DNA of 64,000 nucleotides from Macrobrachium rosenbergii (Eukaryota; Arthropoda; Malacostraca; Decapoda; Palaemonidae), in contig NC_089788.1 of assembly GCF_040412425.1 (NCBI RefSeq), positions 65,954,220 through 66,018,219 of the forward strand, written 5' to 3'. The notes under the pieces were generated by a model, which was not told the DNA's origin, did no database searches, and saw only the letters and a program-made list of their open reading frames with translations. A program made the position numbers and the translations under genes. Positions 1 to 11,197 of this stretch are shown piece by piece. Each line of letters begins with the position of its first letter. Positions within the stretch are counted from its first letter, which is position 1.

Positions 1-672
1 TACCACCATCTTGTCCATCTCCCAGTGCCACCAATTTCCTTGTAACTTTTTTTATTTAACTGGACTCCAGCTGGCACTAGAGAACTTTTTCCCTTATGTT
101 AAGACCACAGGGTTGTTAGTTATAAAAAATACAAATTGATTTAAAATTTATCATTTTGCAATTTTGAGGAATTTTTCTTTTAACATAAAATATGTTAGTT
201 TACCTTAGTACTTATATGTAAAAAATAAAGATCATAATTCAGGTAGTACATTCATTTCTTTTAGCAACTAAAGAGTGATTCTTCTCATTCTTTTAGAAAT
301 AGGTTCAATCAGCTGATTCTGCAAACATAAACATGAGTCATTGCGTGGCAACCGATTGATTTCACTATACTTACGAGTATGTTGATGTAACATGGTAATA
401 ATACAGTATAAATAGATTCAGCATGTGAAATATCAATTTCATTAACTTACCTTTATCTTGAATACTGTACAGCTGTAATAGCCTATTTGAACTTATGCAA
501 ATGGATACTATGAGTGTAACATCTAGCCTAGGTCAATAGTTCACATATACACAATTTGTATCTTATGTATGGTAATACAATATGGTAACAGCTGATAAGA
601 AAGTTGCTGTATAAAAATACATTAATGGTCATAAACCCATGGTAGGCTGTGGGTAAACACAGATAGGCTATG
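1..672. repeat. Dispersed repeat R1, copy 1, left part
   Basis: AT-rich sequence with no coding potential that I recognise. From about 290 onward it matches 10440-10830 in the same orientation with many substitutions; shared landmarks are 'atagcctatttga', 'gcaaatggatactatgag' and 'catggtaggctgtgggtaa'. The match is interrupted exactly where the Tc1/mariner element begins and resumes at 4380, so 1-672 and 4380-4640 were once contiguous. The outer boundary is not visible. Confidence 0.7.
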
Positions 673-1629
673 TACAGTCGGCCAAATTAGAATTGGCAGT
701 TTCATAATTTTTCGATCACCTGCCTGACGCACGATTCATGCCTGATTAATATATTTTTCTGTTCGAAGATGGAGTAAATCTTATGTAATGGCGTTAAAAA
801 CTGTCACTGTAATCTTTAGAACATCATGTTATGTTATTACATAAAACTAGTTTCCATATAACAAAATTCACGTGAACGAAACGAAGTGATAAAAAACGTC
901 GAATCACGACCACTGCCATAATACAGTGGTGCCACATTTCCACAGCACTGACTTCTATGGTAGCCTAAGGTTTAAAGTCATTTAACCCATAGCTTTCCTT
1001 CATAGTCTAACGATCATTTCCTGTAACTTCCCCTAAGTTAATCACAATAATTTTTTACATTTACTAAAACAAATTTAAATAAAGTTAAGCTACCATAATT
1101 AGATGGATCCCTAAAGCTGCTGTCATTCTGATGTCGTCTGCATTCGACGTGTCAGTCATCAGACATTCCTGGCTCGATCAACTTCTGCTGCTTCATGATT
1201 CGGCGCAAACAGCCACTCTTTGATGGCTTTTTATTCAGTCATTTTTATGTGAAAAGATATATAAATATGCAAATGGCCGAGAATATAGGACAATGAATCA
1301 TAAAATATAAGAAACTAATATATCTGGCCGCAATAAACCCCTAAAAAGAGTATGAACATTTTTTTCCACATTTGGTTTGGCAGACCGTAAAATGAGTACC
1401 CCAGTTCTGCATCAAAACTTCCACACCGGAAGAAGCCACATCTGCACGTTTCGGCAACAATAGGAGACAGCTATCACTAGCAGCATCGCATAAGCATAGT
1501 CCTTATATTATCATTTCAATATATAGTTGATAGTAGTTGAACGATTTCATTTGTTAAATTTTACAGAAAACAATGGAAACTCACAAAATGCTATCAAAGA
1601 TAAAAAAAAAAATGTGTGAAAAATTGGCC

Positions 1630-1850
1630 TACAGTGGAACTCCTCGAAGCCCCAGAAAAGAGCTAGACCATAATGATAGTTGCAGCTGTCAAAGAACAGC
1701 CCCAGATGACAGCAGCTGCTGTGAAACAGCAGCTTGGACTGCAAATACGTGTGCAGACTGTGCGGAATAGGTTGCATGGGGCAGGAATGCGTCACAGGAT
1801 TCCGACAAGGAAACCGTTGCTAAAGCAACCGCATAAAGAAAAAAGGATGG
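1630..1850 (+). pseudogene. Tc1-like transposase, N-terminal HTH remnant
   Basis: The translation carries the paired helix-turn-helix signature of Tc1-like transposases: a stretch like 'VKEQPQMTAAAVKQQLG' followed by 'VQTVRNRLHGAGM' and 'RKPLLKQPHKEKR', the linker before the DDE domain. The reading switches frame near 1665 (RSPRKEL-type linker in one frame, HTH in the next) and stops at 1888, about 450 bases before the catalytic part resumes. The first catalytic Asp region was not found. In family terms this part binds the TIRs in the nucleus. Inactive. Confidence 0.75.
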
Positions 1851-2339
1851 GACTTGTTTATTCCTATTATAAACTGATAATTATGTAGTATATACTTGAG
1901 TGCATTACGTTATATATAAAAAACTAATGCAATTCGACTATAAAGTGAAAATAATACATAGTTGCAAAATGAAAAAAGAAACTTTTGCTATTTTGTCCTT
2001 ATTACTGTATATATATCCTAGACCTAAAGCTGAGAAGTGGTCAATAACTATATGTATTTGACTATTCATACAGGAATGATCTGTTTAATGGGGATTATAC
2101 TGCACATTTATCTTCATATAGTTGTCTTGAGATATAATTTCAATTCATGCCTATAGGCTATTAGGAAACATTATAATTTTCATTTATAGAGTATAATTCA
2201 TAAGATAGGCCTATGTTGTAACATATATAAAAATGGAAGAAAATGTCTGTTAAGTTGTAGGCCTACTGTTCTCTCTTTTTTTATGACTAACTACTCTCAA
2301 CTGAATTGTCTGTCATTTGAAATAATATTTTCTGTGGAG

Positions 2340-2867
2340 AGAGAGGCTGAAAATAACATCGCGCCTTCAAGGCGTAGTGGCAGAATATCAGCTGGGTTAT
2401 GGGGATGGATGGCTGCCAGCGGACCGGGAGCGCTAATTGCCATCGATAACCGTTTGTGAACACCAATCAGTGTATCGAAATTTTACGGGACATTTTAGTA
2501 CCCTCAGTTCGTAAACTATTATTGCCGTATCCCATGCTAGTATATATCGCCATAGACAATTTTGCGGTCCACAATGCAGAGGTTGTAAAGCAATGGTTCC
2601 AGCAGAATCCAGACGTGGTTCGAACTGACTGGCCTGCCAAGTCTGCAGATCTGAACCCAATAGCAAACTTATGGGCCTACATGACCCAACAATAGGGTGT
2701 TAATCGTGCTTACACCAAAGAGAACCTTAGAAAGCATGCAATAGATATTTGGGAAAACTTGGGGCCAAAGAGGGGGGGCAGCAAACACTTGCGAAGTCCT
2801 TGTTGCATCAATGCCAAATAGGATAAGATGCGTGCTAGATGCACGAGGATCCTATACAAAGTTTTAA
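2340..2867 (+). pseudogene. Tc1-like transposase, catalytic (DDE) domain remnant
   Basis: Reads like 'WGWMAASGPGAL', then 'QCIEILRDILVPSVR', then the second catalytic Asp in 'AIDNFAVHNAEVVKQW', then 'WPAKSADLNPIANLWA'. The last motif normally reads PIENxW with the catalytic Glu; here the codon is GCA (Ala) instead of GAA. Counting residues between the second Asp and this position gives 35, against 34 in classic Tc1. A stop follows at about 2693 and a frameshift near 2780 leads to a C-terminal tail ending at about 2867. Other stops and frameshifts are present near 2450. Non-functional. Confidence 0.82.
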
Positions 2868-3044
2868 TGAGTTACGCTGCCTTTTTGTATAATGTGACCA
2901 ATTTTATCATTTTATTCTCCTTAGTTTAACAGTGTTATTTTGTATTTGACTTCATTTCTGCTCATTTACTACTCTAACATTTTCTCATTCATGTGAATCT
3001 ATACATACTTATAGGCCTATGTTAGGACTGAAGTCCTACTTAAT

Positions 3045-3047
<3 letters not shown>

Positions 3048-3105
<58 letters not shown>
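3048..3105. repeat. (TC)n microsatellite
   Basis: Uninterrupted TC dinucleotides for about 58 bases, inside the Tc1/mariner element. Translations such as poly(LS) or poly(ER) across it are artefacts. Confidence 0.98.
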
Positions 3106-3107
<2 letters not shown>

Positions 3108-3113
3108 GCATGA

Positions 3114-3114
<1 letters not shown>

Positions 3115-3189
<75 letters not shown>

Positions 3190-3191
3190 TG

Positions 3192-3264
<73 letters not shown>

Positions 3265-3266
3265 TG

Positions 3267-3356
<90 letters not shown>
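3115..3356. repeat. (AT)n microsatellite with two ctgtatg interruptions
   Basis: About 240 bases of alternating AT broken twice by the same word, ctgtatg, at 3189-3195 and 3264-3270, 75 bases apart. The equal interruptions suggest a block duplication within the array. A shorter related tract lies at 3463-3501. All long poly(YI) reading frames here are artefacts. Confidence 0.98.
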
Positions 3357-3359
<3 letters not shown>

Positions 3360-3475
3360 CACCTGTTAATGTGGATATGTTTATTTTCATTTGTTTGTTA
3401 GCTTTACTCCTTATTTAACTGCATTACAACTTCATGGATTTCTACTTTTTTCCATATGTGTATATATACAGTATG

Positions 3476-3507
<32 letters not shown>

Positions 3508-4374
3508 TATAATTTAGTTTTTATTGTCAATATCGGAGATAGACTTAAATAAGAAAATTACCTTTCACATTTTCTAACCTTTCAGCTACGTATAATATGC
3601 TCACGGCAGTAGGTCTAGGCATACGTGTGAAACTGATTCTAATTAATTTCTGTTTAGGAGAAATGAGTATCTGCATCAAGATTAACCCAAGAATGCTTTT
3701 ATGAAAGTAATTCTTTTGTCCTAATGTATTCTTCAGCTTTGACTCCCACAGCTTTCCACCTTGTGCGAATGAAACAAGATGACATGCGAGGAATTGAAGA
3801 AAGACTAAATTGTTTTTGTCTGATTTCTTATGTTGCTTTTTGACATGAGATAGCTAGGTCTGAGTAAATTATGTTAAGCACTAATGAAAAGGATAAGAAC
3901 AAAGGAGAACTTTGTCAATAAAAAAGAATAACGGGAATGATCAAATAAAGCAGATTAATATAGATAATGTCGATTTAAACATTCATTCACATGACTCATC
4001 CGAGAGAGATACTGCTGAAAATAGACCTACTGTAGGTAATCAGGTGTCAGGATCGGAAGTCAAATTTAGGCCAACTAAATGTGCCATGCCAATTATTTCA
4101 TTGATCAAAGGACAAAATTAGTTGAATTACACTTTGCTATTAAAGAATATTGACAGGCTTCATTATTATTGATCGGCTGTAGGTGACGAACGACGACACA
4201 CCAGTACTGTACGATACGTTGGGTCATCGTCAAGACTCGAGCAGAAGCAAAGCCAAATTCCAATTGCTTCTGAGGCTGTCACGATTGAAAAGCAAATAGT
4301 ATGGCACCTGCATATGGCAATATTTCCATACCAAACGATGAATATAGAAACTGCGCCAATTTTTCTTTGGCCGA
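3357..4374. other. Tc1/mariner internal non-coding filler
   Basis: Sequence between the microsatellite and the right TIR. It holds a short 69-codon reading frame at 3912-4121 with no recognisable family and poor coding character. Nothing else is supported. Confidence 0.5.
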
Positions 4375-4379
4375 CTGTA

Positions 4380-4640
4380 CATACTGAATTGTGTCATTTA
4401 CGAGAGAGAGAAAAGAGGGCTACATTTTTCAAAGTGTATTTATGCAGGATATTTTGTTACAGATATGGAGAAAAAAGGTAGGTAATTGCCTTTTTCATAA
4501 AGTTTTGAGTTTAAAGGGCGATGGTTGTTGTTTATAACAACCATCACACGGTTATGTGGTATTGACAAGGTTAGGTTAGGAAGGGTACGGAGTTGTCCTT
4601 GAGCACCCCTAGAGTTTTTTACTCACCTTTATCTGGATTT
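4380..4640. repeat. Dispersed repeat R1, copy 1, right part
   Basis: Resumes the R1 match after the transposon: 'gaattgtgtcattta', 'ggtaattgcctttt', and 'gtggtattgacaaggttagg' all recur in the same order at 10830-11050. Just beyond, at about 4625-4690, is a short Tigger-like scrap ('ttaatccagataattgaag'). Confidence 0.7.
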
Positions 4641-4779
4641 CACCATTATCCGATGGGCCCTTGGCTGTATTAATCCAGATAATTGAAGGATTACTTTTGA
4701 AAAGGTGCTGGAGGTTAAAATCAATAATTGTCAATTAGATTGGCTTCATGATAGAGACCAAACAGAGTCAATCTTTGTA

Positions 4780-5170
4780 TGAAGCAACATCAGGAAAAGT
4801 ACTGCACAAAGGAAGAAATACATTTGACAAAGTACTGGACAGATGATTAAATGCGTGTTAAAAAGATGGGAGGTGCCAGAAAGATTCATAAAGTTAATCA
4901 TGTTACTTTACTGTTACAGTAGATGTAAAGTGAAGACTGGCAGTTGCATCAGAATTTCTAGTGAAAGGTTCCTGTCGATGATCAGCACTGATCCCCGAGC
5001 AGAAAAGGCGTCCCCCAGGGACTGCTTTATGAAGATGATCTAGTGTTAACAGCAGGATCAGAGGAAGTGGTGTTGGAAATGTTAAAAGGTTGAAGGGTGA
5101 AATTGAGAGGGGGACTGAAAATCAGTGTAAGCAAAACAAAGCTAATAGTGACTGGAGAGGAAGCAAGGCA
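4780..5170 (+). pseudogene. Non-LTR retrotransposon reverse-transcriptase fragment
   Basis: Different frames show the consecutive RT blocks of a LINE: 'VLKRWEVPERFIKLIMLLY' followed by 'KVKTG' (fingers/palm entry), a trace of the 'KGVPQG' block near 5010, 'DDLVLTAGSEEVV' (the catalytic DD box; the preceding Y/F is mutated) near 5035-5070, and 'LKISVSKTKLIVTGEEA' (thumb-proximal block) near 5110-5165. Deletions and frameshifts separate them. The order and spacing agree with an RT palm domain of RTE-like or related LINE type; the clade is not settled. Inactive. Confidence 0.72.
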
Positions 5171-7049
5171 CTCATCAATCAGGATTTCTCAGGGTTACAA
5201 AAATACACAATAATATTTTTGATGCCAAAAATGTATTGCAAGAGAAGGATAGCAAACTCTTACAACTTTATCAACAGCTATGACCATAGGGAGTGATTAG
5301 CAGCATCTTCGTGCAATTGGAAATTCTGAGATTGGCCAAAACTTTTGTGCCAAGCCAAATGGAGAAAAAAATTTTAATATTCAAATCATACCAGGAATAC
5401 TGCATCTTGTCCAGTTCCCACATGATTCAGCTGAGCTAAGCAGTAAGTCGAGAGCATGTGGTTCAAGCTTGTGGCTAAATAGATCCAGTAACAGCATGCC
5501 TCTCAGGTGCCAAAGTCCCATGTAGACCTCTAGATTCAGTGATTTGCTGAGACTTACTGCTATGAAGTTTCATATGGAAATTAAACTTTCCCCACATGAT
5601 CTCCACTGCTAGGTGACACAGAAGTTTGAGCCTTGTTCTCCCCAACTTCTTATGTAGATGCCTGATGTCAAGTTCCTTGTGATAGCTGACAGCTCTTCAT
5701 TCCAGTTCTGTTTCCTGTTGGTCACCATCCATGCACCTGTTGCCTGAGAAATGTCTCCCAAAATGTGACAGGAAGAGTATGTGAGCAGGAGTTCATCTAA
5801 GGCCAAGAGATCAGAGGAACTTCTGTTGCTATGACTTGTTGACCTTTTTCTGAACCTGCTATGTGGGAACAGCTTCTTCACAGATGATAAAATGCCAGTC
5901 AGGGACTGTCATGGCTTAGCTTGTGAGCTAGGTTGGTGGCAGAATTAGTGTATGACAGAATACAGTTTGTTGATGCTACTATATGATGGTCCACTTAGAA
6001 GGAGACACTGAATACCGGGATTCTTCGTAAATACTTGTCAAGTCACCGTAGCACAAAAAAACCCCAATGATACTCACTGGAAGCTGGCAGTGACAAAACT
6101 TGTAAGTAGTGATGGTTACACTTATACTTGAAAAAGTTAAAGTTGAACAACAGCAGCTGAGTATGTATGAAAAGATGATGATGTACAGATGTTCAGAAAT
6201 TTGATGATCAAGACTGCCAGGGGAAAAAAAGCTAGGAAGATTCTGTTAGTGCTGTTGACAGCACTAAAGATACGAATTATGAGGATAGTATATAACTGTT
6301 GATGTGTTCAAAAGGGACATGCATAGATAGTCGTTTTTATGTATGGAAGACAAAAGATGGTTTCCCCTTTGTTATTAGTACATTGGGTTCCTGCACATCT
6401 GTGTTGGAGAAGTAAAGTTTGGTTCCAGGATAAGTAAATGGTTTTCATTGAATTCTGGCTATCTCACTTGCTAGAGAGTGGAATGCTGTATTTGTAGTTG
6501 CTCTTATATATTTTTTTATTTTAGTTTTTATGGATTTAAACATAATTTCAAATTACTAAATTAGTAGTAAAAAATCTTATTGTCAAAATTATTCAAGGAT
6601 GGCTCTCCTTTGGTCTGTTTAGAATTTATTGGTATTTTCTTAGTGTCAGCTTTGATTTGATTCTGTTACCAAAAAGTGCCAGCTTTGATTTGATTTTATT
6701 ACTTTTGGTAACTTTCATAGTGCGATGTATTTTAAAGTATAAAATTGGGAATGAATTCTAGATGGAGGTACCTCAAACTGTCCTACTGATATTTTTCTCA
6801 AGGTTGACACAATGCAAAAACTTAAAGCAGATACATCATTGAGACCAACCAACCCATCAGTCAATTAGAAACCTTTGGAAATTTAGTTGCTGTCTGTTGC
6901 ATCTTTTGGCAAAGATCTTGTACTCTTATTGAAGCAGTGTTTGCATATTCCTTTATTTACAGGGATGAAGGGTAAGATTTTATGTTGTGAAGGTGTAACA
7001 CTCCTATTTCCATCTTAAATATTAAATATTATTACTGTTTTGTTTTCAG
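5171..7049. other. Upstream SMC6 intron sequence, no gene recognised
   Basis: A 90-codon minus-strand frame at 5609-5881 looks mildly coding-like (mixed composition, no repeats) but I cannot match it to a family; it may be retroelement debris. A short imperfect direct duplication of 'gtgccagctttgatttgatt' lies at about 6641-6705. Otherwise AT-rich sequence with nothing I can support. Confidence 0.45.
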
Positions 7050-7169
7050 TGTTTTCATGTAATAGAAAGAGACATGCAAGAGGTAAAAAGTCAACACCAG
7101 CTATGCCTAAAACAAGAAAGTAAAAGAATGAAGTTGAAAGATTTGAGGAAAGAGCTAGTATGGGCAAGG
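7050..7169 (+). CDS. SMC6: SMC6 exon (coiled-coil arm), first exon visible
   Basis: SMC6 pairs with SMC5 in the nuclear SMC5/6 complex, which acts in homologous-recombination repair and replication-fork stability. This 40-codon exon starts after a pyrimidine-rich acceptor (tgttttgttttcag) and ends at gtaagt, phase 0 at both ends. It encodes charged heptad-like sequence ending 'KDLRKELVWAR', matching the stretch in animal SMC6 where the N-terminal arm reads KxExAWA. The identification as SMC6 rather than another SMC comes mainly from the hinge exons at 52430 and 53500, which join in frame. The head domain with Walker A lies upstream of the window. Confidence 0.82.
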
Positions 7170-8950
7170 GTAAGTTTGTCTAGTATTTTTTTATATCTTG
7201 CACATCACAGAATCAAATATTTTTTTCATAAACATGTTCATGTGAATTACTGAAGCCCTGCTTTTACTTATTTTTTGATAGTGTAGCCACTGCTTGTCCT
7301 AATAGGAGTTACCCTTAGGGCCTCACTATGGTCTCCATATGGCAGACCAACTAAAGTCAAGAATTCTCTCGTAACTGGTCTAGGCCAGATGGTGCCAATA
7401 TTGATACAGTGATGAAGTATAAATGAACTTTAAAGGGAGAAAGGTTCTCCATCTGGCCTTACAATGACCGTCCAGATTACCATTTATCTTTCCACAGATG
7501 TGGCAGCATCGACACAGGTCACTAGGCACTGCCAATACTCTTAGGTCTCTTCATCAGTAAACAGTTTTTTCTGCTCCCAAGGATTTTTCATTGTGCAGTG
7601 CTTTATTGTTAAGATGTTGCATCTGTCTGCGTAGGAAGGTTATACTTGGTCTTAAGTATCCTACAGAATAGTGTTTACTAATTATATTCCTCTATTTCAT
7701 TTCAAAATATTGTTTGTGTTTTGTCCAAGGCATTCCCCTGAGTGCTTATCTATCTCTTTATTGACACTGTAAGATCAGGTCATAAAACTGTTTTTCATTT
7801 TCCTGTGGTTTTCTTCTGTTTCAGTGTACTGTGTGGGAAGTTCTCTTGAGAGATTCATTATGCTGAAGTATCTCATTATCCTCCTATATAGTTTTTAATT
7901 TACTATAAAATAATGTTTTCTGGTAACATTCCTGTTATTACATTGAAATTACACATCTTAGTTTTGCCCAGAGCGTCCCCCTGAGCACTCATCCTTTGTT
8001 GTTGAAATTTTAGTTGAAGTGGTCTCTTTTTCTCTAAAACCATTTTCTAATGCTCTCTTGTCGTTTAACCTTTCTAGCTAATGCTGTTTTTCCTTTTTGA
8101 CTCCCTTACTAATTTTCAGTAAACAGACAGTGCTCTTAAGGGATTATTATTATAATGGGGGTCCCAGTTAACTTTAATATTGGGATTTTTTGTGATTATC
8201 GTCTTTGATCAAGAGGCTCAACTCTTTATTAATATTCCTCCACTACACCTGGGTTCTTTGTTAACAGTCCTTGTCTTCATGTACCACTATTTGAGCATAA
8301 GACACTGTTAGTAATACAGATCCAGAGAGTATATCTGTCTGATCACATGCAGTTTTCTTAGGATAAGAAATCTTTTCTGTACCTTTCAAATGTTATACTA
8401 AGCTAATCAGATCTTACAATAATTGCTTTAGTTTAATTATATTTTATTTTACATGAGGATATCCATTATCTGTACTGTCACATCTTGCCTTGATATAGAT
8501 ATACTAAAAGTCCAATTTTCTGGCATCCTTATGTTTCACTTTCAAAGAGGTTTGCATAATACACACTTTACACAAATATTAGAAGAAAGGACTGTAGTGC
8601 ATCATTTGCAGCATCATTTTTTTCTGGTAAAATGAGGATGAGTGAGAAGCTGTTGTCATGAAGTCACTTGGTAGCATGAAACTACAGCAGTATAATCTCT
8701 TAACTATTTTTAAAATGTTGCAGTTGGTGGAAGGTTGCTGAACCATCAGCTTTAATTTACAATGGAAGTTTTTTATCTAAATGCCACGGCAGCAGGTTTA
8801 CTGGACTAAGAAATGCCAGAAGAACTGCCATAAAGCTGAAAATGACAACTTGAAATGACTCAAGGCAATGTATGACTATAGATAATGGGTGTCCCCATGT
8901 AAAAAATATAATCAAACTAAAAGAATTATTGTAAGGTTTAATTAGCTTAG
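7170..8950. other. SMC6 intron, first 1.8 kb, nothing recognised
   Basis: AT-rich sequence (start of the 13,494-base intron 7170-20663). I see two similar short pieces ('cattcccctgagtgctta' near 7731 and 'gcgtccccctgagcactc' near 7972) that may be an old dispersed duplication, but no ORF or element boundary. Confidence 0.5.
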
Positions 8951-8952
8951 TA

Positions 8953-9900
8953 CAGTGCTTCCCCATTTTTATGCGGGAATAGGTTTGAGAACCTACAACG
9001 GAAATGCAAAAATCCCCTCTAAAAATGCTTATAACTGCCAAATATCTTGTAACCTGAAATAAAATGCTTATAACTGCATAGTTTAACATTTCACTGCATA
9101 ATTTGAAAGTTCAATTAAAAATATACCTTAGATTATCATACTAACACAATTTAATATAATTTCAAACAAAAATATACCCCAAATCATCATCCCAAAACAC
9201 CCAAAGCTACCTTAAGTTAAGTATATCTTAGTTTAATCAGACCACTGGGCTGATTAACTGCTCTCCTAGGGCCAGCCTGAAGGATTAGATTTATTTTACG
9301 TGGCCAAGAACCAACTGGTTACCTAGCAACGGGACCTACAGCTTATTGGGGAATCCGAACCACATTATGATGAGAAATGAATTTCTATCACCAGAAATAA
9401 ATGCCTCTAATTCTTCATTGGCTGGTCTGAGAGTTGAACGCTGGGCCAACAGCGTGCTAGCCGAGAGCTCTACCCACCCCACTAATGAAGAACTTCAAAG
9501 CGACCTTACATTACAGTACTCTCCTACTACTGTCACCCTTAAGTAGGCTATATACACCCCTAAAATGTTTATAACTGCCTATTTTAACAGTTTATCGCCA
9601 AACTCGACAGTTCAAAGAAAAATATACCCCAGACTATCATCCCAGAACACCGTAATATCATTTCAAAGTCATGTTGCAAAATTAATTTACTGTTACTGTT
9701 ATTCTTAAGTATCCTTTATCATTCAGACACACGATTTCTTTGGCCTACGTAACTTTGCGCATCGTTCTGCTTATACTGTATGTAATGCACAGGGCGTATA
9801 TTTTCCCGAGTTGTAAGATGATTTTGAAATGATATTTACTGTACAGGTGCATATTTTAGGATAGTACTACTGTATAGAGCATACCTCGATTGTACGCCTG
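8953..9900 (+). mobile_element. Tigger-type MITE (family CAGTGCTTCCCC), copy 1
   Basis: Starts with TA + CAGTGCTTCCCCATTTTTATG. Internal text ('tataactgcctattttaacag', 'atactgtatgtaatgcac', 'gtgcatattttaggatag') is the reverse complement of 32560-33239, where the same end reads into CACTGTA. The CAG...CCC terminus with TA duplication is the style of pogo/Tigger elements. The right terminus of this copy is not clear. It is split by the SINE at 9222-9512. Confidence 0.65.
9222..9512 (-). mobile_element. tRNA-derived SINE, near full length
   Basis: On the minus strand it begins with a tRNA-like head: an A-box-like 'TAGAGCTCTCGGCTAGCA' and about 35 bases on a B-box-like 'GTTCAACTCTCAG' (about 9420-9500). 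A body follows containing 'GTGGTTCGGATTCC' and the tail 'CTGATTAAACTAAGATATAC'. The same body and tail recur on the plus strand at 13441-13607, and tail-only scraps occur near 49310, 56733 and 62478. It is transcribed by Pol III and moved by LINE machinery in known SINE families; activity cannot be judged here. Confidence 0.78.
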
Positions 9901-9909
9901 AGTAGTTCA

Positions 9910-10290
9910 AGATGGATCTAAGGGGTCTGCCGAGGTTCTCCCTCCTGCTGGGAGAGTAGATCGGGAGGACCGCGCCCTGGAAGGACTTGAGGGTCCTCTC
10001 CCTCAGGATGCAGACATTCCCAAAATGCAGAGGACCTTTGCAGAGATCAGCGCACTGATTCGTCAACACAGTGATCTCGGGGAAGGGGCCATAGCCTCTT
10101 CCGTGGATCGTCCTTTGTCCCTCAAAACCTTTTGGGGCCCTAAGAAGTAACCGAAGGTTTTGGTTGGGCTGCCGTGGTCCTCGCTTGCCGAGGGGTGGTC
10201 AACCAGGTGAATAATCTTGTGTCTGGGCAGGAGAATTCGCTTTAGTTGAACCGCTCGGACGAGGTCCCCCCCCTCCCCCACAATGTAAAC
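9910..10290 (+). pseudogene. Retroelement ORF1 (gag-like) remnant
   Basis: GC-richer than its surroundings. One plus-strand frame reads continuously through 'EDRALEGLEGPLPQDAD', 'EISALIRQHSDLGEGA' and 'DRPLSLKTFWGPKK', then after a stop 'LPWSSLAEGW'. The acidic/aromatic style resembles ORF1 of decapod DIRS/gypsy-like elements, but I could not tie it to a named domain. The 85-codon minus-strand frame at 10063-10320 is its shadow. Borders unknown. Confidence 0.45.
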
Positions 10291-10329
10291 ATACTGAGGT
10301 ATGTTTACATCGGGAAACAAACTGTATCG

Positions 10330-11090
10330 GGAAATAGCTGTTTTGCGATTTTGAGGGATTTTACTCTAACATAAAGTATGCAAGTTTACTTTTGTATACC
10401 CGTATTATATTTATATACAAAAATAAAAACAATAATTCCATTTGCATTTGTTTCTGTTAGCAAGTAAAAAATTATTTTCTTAATTCTTTTGGTAGAAGGC
10501 TCAATCAGCTGCTTCTGAGAACGTAAACATTACAAATAGCAAGACGATCAGTTTTCTTATACTATGTATTATGATGATAATATATCAGTATAATAATACT
10601 GTACAATATAAGTAAATTTTTATCTTATATACAGCCATAATAGCCTATTTGACTTTTGCAAATGGATACTATGAGGTAACGCCTGGGCTAGCCTGGGTTT
10701 ATAGTTCACTTATAGCCTACACATTTTTATCTCATGTATGGTAACACAATAAGGTAGTTGCTGTATAAATGTACATTAATGATCATAAAGCCATGGTAGG
10801 CTGTGGGTAAACACATGTAGGCTACCTGCCTACCGAACTGTGTCATTTAATAAGAGGAGAAAAAGAAGGGGTTGCATTTTTTTTAAAGTGCATTTTTGCA
10901 GTTTCGTTGCAGATATTTGGAAAAAGGTAGTTAATTGCCTTTTGCATAAACTTGTCAGTTTCAATTTTGATGGTTGTTTTTATAAGCATACTGAGTATTT
11001 ACAGCTATGTGGTATTGACAAGGTTAGGTGAAGAAGGGTACAGTGTTACCTTTGAACATCCTTAGATTTTTTGGCTTGGAAATAAAGTTG
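10330..11090. repeat. Dispersed repeat R1, copy 2 (unoccupied)
   Basis: Matches 290-672 and 4380-4640 in one continuous run, with no transposon between 'gggtaaacacatgtaggcta' and 'gaactgtgtcattta'. It thus supplies a near empty-site comparison for the Tc1/mariner insertion. A 63-codon frame at 10840-11031 lies within the repeat and has no recognised homology. Confidence 0.7.
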
Positions 11091-11197
11091 AAATTGGTCA
11101 GGACCTACACCCTGTCTCTTATTTTTCACCTGTGGTAATGTATGATCAATGAATCATGTACAAAAATTATTATAATCATATATATATGTGTGTGTAT

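Larger units (their letters stand above)
675..4377 (+). mobile_element. Tc1/mariner-type DNA transposon, full length but dead
   Basis: Terminal inverted repeats begin CAGTCGGCCAAA on both ends and stay similar inward (TTGG, CAGTTTC). TA dinucleotides at 673-674 and 4378-4379 are the target-site duplication expected for this superfamily. The interior holds a broken transposase (HTH part about 1630-1850, catalytic part about 2340-2867) and long microsatellites at 3048-3356. At 3.7 kb it is more than twice the usual 1.3-1.7 kb, partly from microsatellite growth and non-coding filler. It sits inside repeat R1; copy 2 at 10.3-11.1 kb shows the unoccupied arrangement. Confidence 0.88.

Noticed and set aside
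3019..3418. Reading frames of 102-116 codons of alternating Tyr-Ile or Arg-Glu
   Set aside because: They are translations of (AT)n and (TC)n microsatellites; the same applies at 12586-12786, 16918-17187, 18144-18488 and 20236-20478.
5609..5881. 90-codon minus-strand frame as a host gene
   Set aside because: No family match, no clear splice context, and flanked by LINE debris; kept only as unassigned sequence.
9420..9500. tRNA gene
   Set aside because: Only A and B box-like segments of a SINE head remain; no cloverleaf with acceptor stem could be drawn.
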